From positions 62,001 through 126,000 of the forward strand of contig DCXY01000002.1 in NCBI GenBank assembly GCA_002329155.1: 64,000 nucleotides of DNA, in the 5' to 3' direction. A program made the position numbers and the translations under genes. The notes below the pieces were generated by a model that worked only from the letters and a program-made list of their open reading frames with translations, did not search any database and was not told the DNA's origin. Source of the stretch: Stenotrophomonas sp. UBA2124. GTDB lineage: Bacteria > Pseudomonadota > Gammaproteobacteria > Xanthomonadales > Xanthomonadaceae. Below, one piece after another: positions 9,221-17,163 of the stretch (position 1 is its first letter; each line of letters starts with the position of its first letter).

Positions 9221-10222
<1,002 letters not shown>

Positions 10223-10356
10223 GTTCACAAGCTCCTGCAGCCGCAAGACCGTTGCGGCGAGTGTGGAAAGGGGCCGCCATTCTACCAGCCCCGGGCCCCG
10301 GCGGTGGCCGGCCAGGCTGCAGCGCCAGCAGCCCCCCAGGCAGCCAGAACGCCTGT

Positions 10357-10370
10357 TTGATCAGGATCAA
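10357..10370. promoter_or_regulatory. FNR/Anr-type operator (TTGAT-N4-ATCAA)
   Basis: The 14-base site TTGATCAGGATCAA is a perfect match to the FNR/Anr consensus. It is centred about 68 bases before the ompW ATG and about 140 bases from the gapA start. ompW is oxygen-regulated through FNR in enterobacteria, so activation of this gene at low oxygen is a reasonable prediction. The transcription start is not known, so activator versus repressor geometry is unresolved. Confidence 0.7.
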
Positions 10371-10431
10371 AGCGGGTTTCCAGCGGCAGCCGGACACTGG
10401 CCCCACCTCCACAACGCAAACGGAATCACAC

Positions 10432-11076
10432 ATGCGCAAGACCTCCGCCCTGCTGCTCTCCGGCCTGGCCGCCGCCATGGCTCTGGCCGCCGCCCCCGCC
10501 ATGGCACAGTCCAAGGGCGACTGGACGCTGGGCGTCGGCGTGCACGCCGTAGACCCCAAGTCCGACGCCGGTGACCTCAACGGCGCCCCGCTGGGCCTGG
10601 GCGCGCTGCCGACCAAGGTGGACAGCGACGTCAAGCCGACCATCACCTTCGAGTACTTCATTGCCGACAACGTGGGCATCGAAGTGCTGGGCGCGCTGCC
10701 GTTCAAGCACGAGATCAGCATCGACGGCATTGGCAAGGTCGGCGAAACCAAGCAGCTGCCGCCGGTGGTCTCGCTGCAGTACCACTTCGCCAACAGCAGC
10801 AAGGTCACCCCGTTCGTCGGCCTGGGCGTGAACTACACCAAGTTCTTCAGCACCGACAGCAAGGGCGCGCTGGCCGGCACCAAGCTGAAGCTGGAAGACT
10901 CCTGGGGCTTGGCCGCGCATGCCGGCCTGGATTTCGCGCTGAGCGACAAGGGCGCGCTGCGCGTGGACCTGCGTTGGGCCGACATCGACACCAAGGTGAA
11001 GGTTGATGGCGCCAAGCTGGGCACCGCCAAGGTGGACCCGCTGGTCTATGGCGTGGCTTACGTGTTCAAGTTCTGA
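10432..11076 (+). CDS. ompW: OmpW-family outer-membrane protein
   Basis: A 214-residue small porin. A 25-residue signal peptide (ending APAMA) precedes an eight-stranded barrel typical of OmpW, with the family stretches GVGVHAVDPKSDAG near the N-terminus and TPFVGLGVNYTKFF in the middle. The protein ends in YVFKF, the terminal aromatic residue needed for outer-membrane insertion. OmpW forms a narrow hydrophobic channel. An FNR/Anr-type box lies about 60 bases upstream, so low-oxygen induction is likely. The ATG at 10432 begins the signal peptide; the open frame upstream lacks any export signal. Confidence 0.9.
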   Translation: MRKTSALLLSGLAAAMALAAAPAMAQSKGDWTLGVGVHAVDPKSDAGDLNGAPLGLGALPTKVDSDVKPTITFEYFIADNVGIEVLGALPFKHEISIDGIGKVGETKQLPPVVSLQYHFANSSKVTPFVGLGVNYTKFFSTDSKGALAGTKLKLEDSWGLAAHAGLDFALSDKGALRVDLRWADIDTKVKVDGAKLGTAKVDPLVYGVAYVFKF

Positions 11077-11116
11077 GCAACGCCACACGCTCGCAACCTC
11101 GTCAGTTGTACCCCTG

Positions 11117-11140
11117 CTCCCCCGGCCTGCGCCGGGGGAG
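11117..11140 (+). terminator. Possible terminator after ompW
   Basis: A GC stem (CTCCCCCGGC/GCCGGGGGAG) with a tiny loop lies 40 bases past the ompW stop. Only TTG follows, so the U-tract is poor; it may act as an attenuating hairpin instead. Confidence 0.5.
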
Positions 11141-11200
11141 TTGCGTCTGCATCCGCGTATGAGCTGCGGCCTGCGGTCTGACAACCGCTAGAATGCGGCG

Positions 11201-12022
11201 ATGAAATCGCTTTACCGAATCCCCGCCCTCCCCCTGCTCGGTGCCGCACTGCTGGCCACCCTGCTTCCCACCCACGCCATGGCCTGGGGCGCGCAGGGCC
11301 ACCGCCTGGTGGCGCGCGTTGCCGAAACCCGGCTGGACCCACAGGCTAAGGCCGAAGTGGACCGCCTGCTGGCCACCGAACCCGGCGCCACGCTTTCCAG
11401 CATCGCGCCATGGGCCGACGAGCTGCGACGCGACGACCCCTCGCTGGGCCGCAAATCCGCCAGCTGGCACTACGTCAACATGGCCGAGGATGGCTGCCTC
11501 TACAGCCCGCCGAAACACTGCCCGGGCGACAACTGCGTGGTCGAGGCCCTCAAGGACCAGGCCCGCATCCTGGCCGACCATGACAAGACCGATGCCGAAC
11601 GCCTGCAGGCGCTCAAGTTCGTGGTTCACTTCGCCGGTGACATCCACCAGCCCATGCACGCCGGCAAAGCAGACGACCGCGGCGGCAACGACTACCAGCT
11701 GCAGCTCAACGGCCGCGGCACCAACCTGCATTCACTGTGGGACAGCGGCATGTTCTACCCGCTGCGGCTGGGCGATGACCCGTTCCTGGCCAGGCTGCAG
11801 GCACTGCCCGCGCACGACACCAGCGACCCTGCCCTGCACAGCAACATCGCGGTGTGGGCCGAACAGTCCTGCCACATCGCCACGCAGGATGGTGTTTACC
11901 CGGACGGCCACAAACTGGACGATCGCTACGCCGAGCATTGGCGGCCGGTGGCCGAAGCGCAGCTGGTGCTGGCCGGCGAACGCCTTGCCGTGCTGTTGAA
12001 TGAGCTGCTCGACAGCCCCTGA
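11201..12022 (+). CDS. Secreted S1/P1-family nuclease
   Basis: A 273-residue zinc nuclease exported by a 28-residue signal peptide (ending THAMA). Cleavage would expose Trp29 of WGAQGHRLV as the mature N-terminus, which in this family binds the trinuclear zinc cluster through its amino group. The other cluster motifs are present: the SASWHYVN stretch, VVHFAGDIHQPMHAG and GTNLHSLWDSG. Known members cleave single-stranded RNA/DNA and 3'-nucleotides. In this bacterium it would act in the periplasm or outside the cell, perhaps for phosphate or nucleotide scavenging (inference). It is convergent with the TonB-like lipoprotein gene. Confidence 0.9.
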   Translation: MKSLYRIPALPLLGAALLATLLPTHAMAWGAQGHRLVARVAETRLDPQAKAEVDRLLATEPGATLSSIAPWADELRRDDPSLGRKSASWHYVNMAEDGCLYSPPKHCPGDNCVVEALKDQARILADHDKTDAERLQALKFVVHFAGDIHQPMHAGKADDRGGNDYQLQLNGRGTNLHSLWDSGMFYPLRLGDDPFLARLQALPAHDTSDPALHSNIAVWAEQSCHIATQDGVYPDGHKLDDRYAEHWRPVAEAQLVLAGERLAVLLNELLDSP

Positions 12023-12030
12023 GTGCAACC

Positions 12031-12052
12031 GGCACCTGCCAACACAGGTGCC
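12031..12052. terminator. Hairpin between convergent genes
   Basis: A perfect 8-bp stem (GGCACCTG/CAGGTGCC) with a 6-nt loop lies between the nuclease stop and the end of the minus-strand lipoprotein gene. There is no U-tract on either strand, so termination is uncertain. Confidence 0.4.
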
Positions 12053-12087
12053 GTCACCCACCAGTGCTCAGCGCATGAACGCTCTGC

Positions 12088-12669
12088 TCAGCGCAGCCCG
12101 CCCTGACGGCGCACCATCGCCCTGCCCTCGACCACCTCGAAGGTGAAGGCATAGGCCAGTGTCACCGGCACATTCTCTTCGCGCGTGGCACCACTGCAGT
12201 CGTCGGCTGCCGGCGGCACGCGGCCCGGCGGGTAATGACAGGTTGCCGCAGGCTGGAAGCGCCACTGTGTGGTTGCCGCAACCACCGCCTGCAGCAGGCC
12301 TGCGTTGGCCGCGTCCGCACCGGCACGGCAGGCCGAATGCGCCACCAGGGGTTCGCTGCGCTGCACCTGCCCCTGCGCATCAACAATCACGTTCACGCAT
12401 ACCGTGGTGGGCGCGAGCGAGCGGCCCAGCTGATCGGGCGGCAGCACCGGGTCTTCGGCCTGCAGCGCAACCGGCATGCGGAAGGCCTCCGATGCTGCCA
12501 GCTGATAGGGCTGTATCTCACCCGCCGCACCGGTGGATTCCCGCCTCAACATCTGGCGATGCTGGTTGAGGTTGTAAGTGGCCTCCTCCACCACCTCGCT
12601 GGCGGGCGGGCCGCTGGCGCAGCCAGCGCACAGCAGGGCCGCAAGCCCGGACAGCAGCCACCTGCTCAA
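12088..12669 (-). CDS. Lipoprotein with TonB C-terminal-like domain
   Basis: A 193-residue predicted lipoprotein: the signal peptide ends in the lipobox LLCAGC and is followed by a short helical stretch. Residues about 85-185 resemble a TonB C-terminal fold, with VCVNVIVDAQGQVQRSEPL and a WRFQPA motif. Two extra cysteine pairs may form disulfides in the periplasm. The start is TTG, overlapping the M56-TonB gene stop by four bases, so it depends on translation of that gene. No known function; the context suggests it is an output or partner of the BlaI/M56 sensor operon. The TTG is the only start that keeps the signal peptide. Confidence 0.7.
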   Translation of the reverse strand: MSRWLLSGLAALLCAGCASGPPASEVVEEATYNLNQHRQMLRRESTGAAGEIQPYQLAASEAFRMPVALQAEDPVLPPDQLGRSLAPTTVCVNVIVDAQGQVQRSEPLVAHSACRAGADAANAGLLQAVVAATTQWRFQPAATCHYPPGRVPPAADDCSGATREENVPVTLAYAFTFEVVEGRAMVRRQGGLR

Positions 12670-13922
12670 GCGCCGCTACCTTCATCGGCGTGGGTGACGT
12701 TCTCGTCCATGTCGAACCAGATCGGCACACGGATCGCTCCGGCCACCGGCTTGCCGTCCTTGTGCGCTGGCGTGAAGCTCCACTTGTGTGCGGCAGCAAT
12801 GGCAGCCTCATCGAAGACACCCTTGGGCTCGGCGGTTTCCACCATCACCTCGGTCGGCTTGCCGTCCGCGCCCACGTTGATACGCAGCACCACCTTGCCG
12901 CTGATGCCCTGGTCAACCGCTGCCTTCGGATAAGCCGGCGCCGTCATGCGGTCGGTGGTGGGCCCACTGTCCGTTGCCTCAGGCTCGGCGGAAATCCGCC
13001 CGGCTGCACCCTTGGCCACCGGCACCGCTGCATGCGCCGGCTGCGCTGCCCATGCCGCATAACCCAGACCCGACGACACCACCGCCGACAACGCCAACAT
13101 CGCAACCCATTGCTTTCTGCCGGGTACCGGACGCTTCAACATGGCTATACGCTCCTTCAGTGGATGATGGCCCTGCCAATGGCAACCCAATGGCAGGGGT
13201 GACGACGCCAACGTGGTCTTGAGCATGGCGTTGCCGTAGCTACGGCGCGTACCTTCGCCCCGGGCGATGACGCGCTCGTCGCAGGAAAGCTCCTGGTCCT
13301 CGCGGCAGCGGTGCACGGCCAGCAGCAGCACCGGGTTGAACCAGTACAGGCAACGCAGGGCGGCCAGCAGCGCATTGACCAGCAGGTCGCCCCGCCGCTG
13401 ATGCACGCGCTCGTGCAGCAGCACCAGCGCCTGCTCGCGTGCGTCATAGCGTTGCTCGAAATCGGCGGGCAGCACGATGCGTGAGCGCAGCAGGCCCACC
13501 GCTGCGGGCAGACCGGCACTGCTCTCGGCCAGCCAGGTGCCATCGGTGCGCTCGCGCAGCCGGCCCAACCGCAGCGTGAAACGATGCTGCTGCCACAGCA
13601 GCCACAACGCCTGCACCACGGCGCCCAGCAACCAGGCAGCGAACAGCAGCGAGGGCCAGGCCAGCACGGTGTCCGGCGCGGCCATCAGCGCCTTGACCTG
13701 CACGGCTCCGGCCAGACTCACGGCGGGCACCAGCGTGCCCGCACTGGGCGCAGGCAGCAGCGGCGCCAGCAATGCCACCGGTAGCGCCAGCCACAGCAGA
13801 TAGGCGGCACTCGCACCCAGCCTGCGCCTCACCGGCCCGCGCAGCATCAGTATCAACACCATTGCCACGCTGCTGGACAGCGCCGTGGTCCACAGCAATT
13901 GCAGGAAATCAGGGCTGCTCAT
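12666..13922 (-). CDS. BlaR1-like M56 metallopeptidase fused to a TonB C-terminal domain
   Basis: A 418-residue inner-membrane protein. About four N-terminal and central membrane helices surround a zinc protease site HERVH (170-174) with the downstream ELSCDER (211-217), as in BlaR1/MecR1. Another helix (about 265-285) leads to the periplasmic part, which is not a penicillin-binding sensor but a TonB C-terminal domain (about 325-405, VVLRINVGADGKPTEV and WSFTPA). BlaR1-type proteins inactivate BlaI repressors, and the blaI-like gene overlaps just upstream. Three start codons are possible (TTG 13928, ATG 13925, ATG 13922); 13922 was chosen because GGAGGAG then lies seven bases away. The inducing signal is unknown and need not be a beta-lactam. 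Confidence 0.8.
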   Translation of the reverse strand: MSSPDFLQLLWTTALSSSVAMVLILMLRGPVRRRLGASAAYLLWLALPVALLAPLLPAPSAGTLVPAVSLAGAVQVKALMAAPDTVLAWPSLLFAAWLLGAVVQALWLLWQQHRFTLRLGRLRERTDGTWLAESSAGLPAAVGLLRSRIVLPADFEQRYDAREQALVLLHERVHQRRGDLLVNALLAALRCLYWFNPVLLLAVHRCREDQELSCDERVIARGEGTRRSYGNAMLKTTLASSPLPLGCHWQGHHPLKERIAMLKRPVPGRKQWVAMLALSAVVSSGLGYAAWAAQPAHAAVPVAKGAAGRISAEPEATDSGPTTDRMTAPAYPKAAVDQGISGKVVLRINVGADGKPTEVMVETAEPKGVFDEAAIAAAHKWSFTPAHKDGKPVAGAIRVPIWFDMDENVTHADEGSGA

Positions 13923-14283
13923 CATCAATCTCCTCCAGCAGACGGCGCAGTTCGGCCACGTCGTCGCGGCTCAGGCGGCGGTGCTGGCTGAAGTGGGCAA
14001 CCATCGGCGCCACGCGGCCATCGAACAGGCGCTCGATCAGGCTGCTGCTTTCCTCCAGCAGCCACGCATCGCGCTGCACCAGCGGTGAGTACAGATAGCG
14101 GCGGCCTTCCTTGCTGGCACCGACGGCACCCTTGTTGAGCAGGCGGTTGAGCAGGGTCTTCACCGTGGCCTCGGCCCATTCGTTGCCACCGGGCAGGCGT
14201 GCGATGACCTCCTCCGCCGTCAGGGGATGCTGGCCCCACAGCACTTCCATCACCACGGCTTCGGCTTCGCTGATCCGGATCAT
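13909..14283 (-). CDS. BlaI/MecI/CopY-family transcriptional repressor
   Basis: A 124-residue winged-helix repressor. The N-terminal ISEAEAVVMEVLW and the recognition region EWAEATVKTLLNRLLNKGAV with the wing EGRRYLYSP are characteristic of BlaI. The C-terminal part is a helical dimerisation region with the site normally cut by the partner protease. The gene overlaps the M56-TonB gene by 14 bases, and a dyad of TTTACA/TGTAAA type lies immediately upstream, so it very likely represses its own three-gene operon and possibly the divergent acetyl-CoA hydrolase-like gene. The ATG at 14283 is the first codon of the conserved domain. Confidence 0.9.
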   Translation of the reverse strand: MIRISEAEAVVMEVLWGQHPLTAEEVIARLPGGNEWAEATVKTLLNRLLNKGAVGASKEGRRYLYSPLVQRDAWLLEESSSLIERLFDGRVAPMVAHFSQHRRLSRDDVAELRRLLEEIDDEQP

Positions 14284-14284
14284 C

Positions 14285-14323
14285 GTTTACATCTGTAAAT
14301 TTTCACTGATTACACGAGTAAAC
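14285..14323. promoter_or_regulatory. Candidate BlaI-type operator
   Basis: A perfect palindrome TTTACATCTGTAAA (14286-14299) is followed by a second imperfect site TTACACGAGTAA (14310-14321). The whole 39 bases are flanked by GTTTAC and GTAAAC, giving a larger dyad. TACA/TGTA dyads are the known BlaI/MecI operator form. The site abuts the repressor ATG and lies 78 bases before the divergent gene at 14401. Confidence 0.75.
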
Positions 14324-14400
14324 GAAAAGCCTGTCAAGCATCTGCATGGCAGTTCATGGGTCGAATGCTGTAATGCCCCAAACCGCAGGAACAGGACGCC

Positions 14401-16371
14401 ATGCCGCAACACGTGACCGACCTCGACGCCGCCGTTGACTGGCTGCTGGCCCGCACCGACGGCCCGTTGCGCATCGGCGCCCCGCTGGCGCTGGGCAAGC
14501 CGCACCGCCTGCTCAACGCGCTGTATGCACGCATCGAGAACGACCCCTCACGGCCGCTGCAGCTGTACACCGCGCTGTCCCTGAACCCACCGAAGGCAAA
14601 GGGCGATGGTCTTGAAGCCCGCTTCATGGCGCCCTTCGTTCAACGCCATTTCGGCGATGACTTCCCGCGCCTGCTGTACGCCGATGCGGTGCTGCGCGAC
14701 GCACTGCCCGCGCACGTGCAGGTGGAAGAGTTCTACATGCAGTCCGGCGCGCTGCTTGGCTCATCGCAGGCGCAGCGCAACTACACCAGCCTGAACTACA
14801 CGCATGCGGCCGATGCCGTGGCCCAGCGCGCGCCAAACGTCATCGTGCAGAAGGTAGCGTTCCGCGAGGGCAGCACGCGGCTCTCGCTTTCCTGCAACAA
14901 CGACATCACCCAGGACACGCTCGATGCCATCGCCCGCCGTGGCCTGCCGCGCCCGCTGCTGATTGCCGAAGTGGACCCGCAGCTGCCCTGGCTGGGGGGC
15001 TCGGCCACCGTGCCTGCGGATTTCTTTGATCTGGTGGTAGTGCCGCCGGGGCCGTATCCACAGCTGTTCGGCCTGCCACGCCAGCCGGTGAATGATGCAG
15101 ATTACGCCATCGGCTTTCTCGCCAGTGCACTGGTGCGCGACGGCGGCACGCTGCAGATCGGTATCGGCACCTTGGCCGACGCACTGAGCCACGCACTGGT
15201 GATGCGCCATACCGACAACGCCCGTTACCGGCAGGTGCTGCATGCGCTCGATCCCGAGATCGAACAGCGCCCACTCGTGCTTGAAGCCGGCGGCCTGGAA
15301 CCGTTTGACGTGGGCCTGTACGGCTGCAGCGAGATGCTCAACGAAGGCTTCCGCGTCCTTGTGCAGAGCGGCGTGATCCGCCGCAAGGTGCATGACGACC
15401 TTGCGCTGATGCAGCGCATCGAGAACGGCAGCGCCTACATGTCCGACCACGCCACGCTTGCCGCCGAAGGCGAGTACCTGCATGGCGCGTTCTATCTCGG
15501 CTCGCCGGAGTTCTACGACTGGTTGCGCCACCGGCCCGAGGACGAATGCCGCGCCATCGGCATGCGCCGCATCAGTGAGATCAACCAGCTCTACGGCGGC
15601 AACGAAACCCTTGAGCAGCTGCAGCGCCGCGATGCACGCTTCTTCAACTCCTGCATGATGGCCACCGCGCTGGGCGCGGCGGTCTCCGATGCACTGGAAG
15701 ATGGACGCGTGGTGTCCGGCGTCGGCGGCCAGTACAACTTCGTGGCCATGGCCCACGCCCTGCCGGACGCGCGCAGCATCCTGATGTTCCGCGCACTGCG
15801 CGAAGATGCCGGCAAGCCCCAGTCCAACGTGCGCTGGAACTACGGCCACACCACCATTCCGCGCCACCTGCGCGACATCTTCATCAACGAATACGGCATC
15901 GCCGACCTGCGCAACCTCACCGACGAGGACTGCGTGATCGCCATGACCGCCATCACCGACGCCGCCTTCCAGACACCGCTGCTGGAACAGGCGAAATCGG
16001 CGAAGAAGCTGGCGCGTGACTTCACCGCACCGGCCGCATGGCAGCGCAACACCAAGCAGACATTGAAAGCCGCGCTGGTCCCCTTCCGCGCCGATGGCAG
16101 CCTGCCCGACTACCCGCTGGGCAGTGATTTCACCGCCATCGAGCAGGACCTGCTGCGTGCCCTCAGCTGGCTCAAGGCCAACACCGCCACGCGCGGCGAC
16201 AAACTGCGCACGGTATGGGCCGCCCTGCGCCAATCCGCCGGCGACAACGACGCGATGTACCTGCAACGCATGGGACTGGAGCAACCTGGCTCCTTCGGCG
16301 AACGGCTCAACGCGCGGCTGCTGCGGTTGGGGCTGGCAAAAACGGCGCGCGCACCCGGCATTGATCACTGA
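14401..16371 (+). CDS. Acetyl-CoA hydrolase/transferase-family protein
   Basis: A 656-residue protein of the acetyl-CoA hydrolase/CoA-transferase superfamily. The C-terminal half carries the family signature (GVGGQYNFVAMAHALPDARSI, then the YGHTTIPRHLRDIFINEYG region). The N-terminal domain is longer and more divergent than in Ach1 or cat1 enzymes, and residues after about 570 form an extra helical tail. The presumed catalytic region GGLEPFDVGLYGCSEM is not the standard motif, so CoA hydrolysis or transfer is probable but unproven. The ATG has AGGA five bases upstream. It diverges from the blaI-like gene and its 3' end overlaps the convergent kinase pseudogene by 7 bases. Confidence 0.75.
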   Translation: MPQHVTDLDAAVDWLLARTDGPLRIGAPLALGKPHRLLNALYARIENDPSRPLQLYTALSLNPPKAKGDGLEARFMAPFVQRHFGDDFPRLLYADAVLRDALPAHVQVEEFYMQSGALLGSSQAQRNYTSLNYTHAADAVAQRAPNVIVQKVAFREGSTRLSLSCNNDITQDTLDAIARRGLPRPLLIAEVDPQLPWLGGSATVPADFFDLVVVPPGPYPQLFGLPRQPVNDADYAIGFLASALVRDGGTLQIGIGTLADALSHALVMRHTDNARYRQVLHALDPEIEQRPLVLEAGGLEPFDVGLYGCSEMLNEGFRVLVQSGVIRRKVHDDLALMQRIENGSAYMSDHATLAAEGEYLHGAFYLGSPEFYDWLRHRPEDECRAIGMRRISEINQLYGGNETLEQLQRRDARFFNSCMMATALGAAVSDALEDGRVVSGVGGQYNFVAMAHALPDARSILMFRALREDAGKPQSNVRWNYGHTTIPRHLRDIFINEYGIADLRNLTDEDCVIAMTAITDAAFQTPLLEQAKSAKKLARDFTAPAAWQRNTKQTLKAALVPFRADGSLPDYPLGSDFTAIEQDLLRALSWLKANTATRGDKLRTVWAALRQSAGDNDAMYLQRMGLEQPGSFGERLNARLLRLGLAKTARAPGIDH

Positions 16372-16892
16372 GTCGCAGTACATATGAAATCCCCCCGAGC
16401 CGAGCGCAGGCGATAGGCATCAAGCACCTGCGCCGCGCTCTGCCCACCCGTTTCAATCACATGCGCCGCGAATGCATTGGGCAGCGCCTCGAACTGCCCG
16501 TGCATGCGCCGTACCACCTCAGCGTTGGCTGACGGCTGCGAGCTGCGTGCGCTCGCCCGTGCCAGCAGCACATCCAATGGCGCTTTCAGCAGCACATAGT
16601 GAAGGCTGCCCAGCTTCTCCCCGATCAACGGCAACAGCCACGGGCCAATCACGCCGTCCAGATAGACGGTGTAGCCCGCTTCGGCATACTCGCGGGCCGC
16701 AGCTACATACGCGCGCACCGCGGCCTCGTTCTACTGCCGCGCTTCCGGCAACGAGGGGTCGATGCGGTTTGTGATGAAGCGGAAGAACAGGTCGGTTTCA
16801 ATATGCACGCCATGCGGGTCATCACTGGCCAGCATGCGGGCCAGCGTGGTTTTCCCCGAACCGGGCGCGCCTGCCATCACCACGACTGCCAT
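16365..16892 (-). pseudogene. P-loop kinase/AAA-type ATPase gene interrupted by an in-frame amber codon
   Basis: Reading on the minus strand from the ATG at 16892 (AGGAGG five bases upstream) gives a small ATP-binding protein with Walker A GAPGSGKTT at residues 8-16. Codon 54 is TAG (16731-16733). Beyond it the same frame continues without a shift for about 121 more codons to 16365, with a coherent nucleotide-kinase-like pattern (YTVYLDGVIGPWLLPLIGE, then an RMHGQFE lid-like stretch). A glutamine codon next to the stop suggests a single C-to-T change. The truncated 53-residue product would keep the P-loop but lose the rest. A recent nonsense mutation, a sequencing error, or readthrough are all possible. 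Substrate unknown. Confidence 0.8.
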
Positions 16893-16950
16893 GCACCCTC
16901 CTGCCTTTCCATCGGGAAGCCGGGCCTGAGTATAGGCGCGCAGTAACCCC

Positions 16951-17081
16951 GTAGCCCGGGTAAGCACAGCGCACCCGGGAACAACCGAACTAAATCCACC
17001 ATCAACGCGCATCGCTTCCACACAAATGGCGTGCCGGGCAGGCAGAAGCTCCCCGGGTGCGCTTGCGCTTACCCGGGCTAC
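16951..17081. repeat. Pair of inverted GTAG-type (SMAG-like) repeats
   Basis: The left unit (16951-16980) starts GTAGCCCGGGTAAGCAC and closes GCACCCGGGA. The right unit (17052-17081) is the inverted form ending ACCCGGGCTAC. About 70 bases separate them. They occupy the spacer between the kinase pseudogene start and the transketolase stop. Confidence 0.75.
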
Positions 17082-17163
17082 GTTTCTACGTTTCCGGAGC
17101 CGGAAAACAACAAGGCCGGGAATACCCGGCCTCGTCGTCATCCACTGCAGCGGTGCTGGGCGC

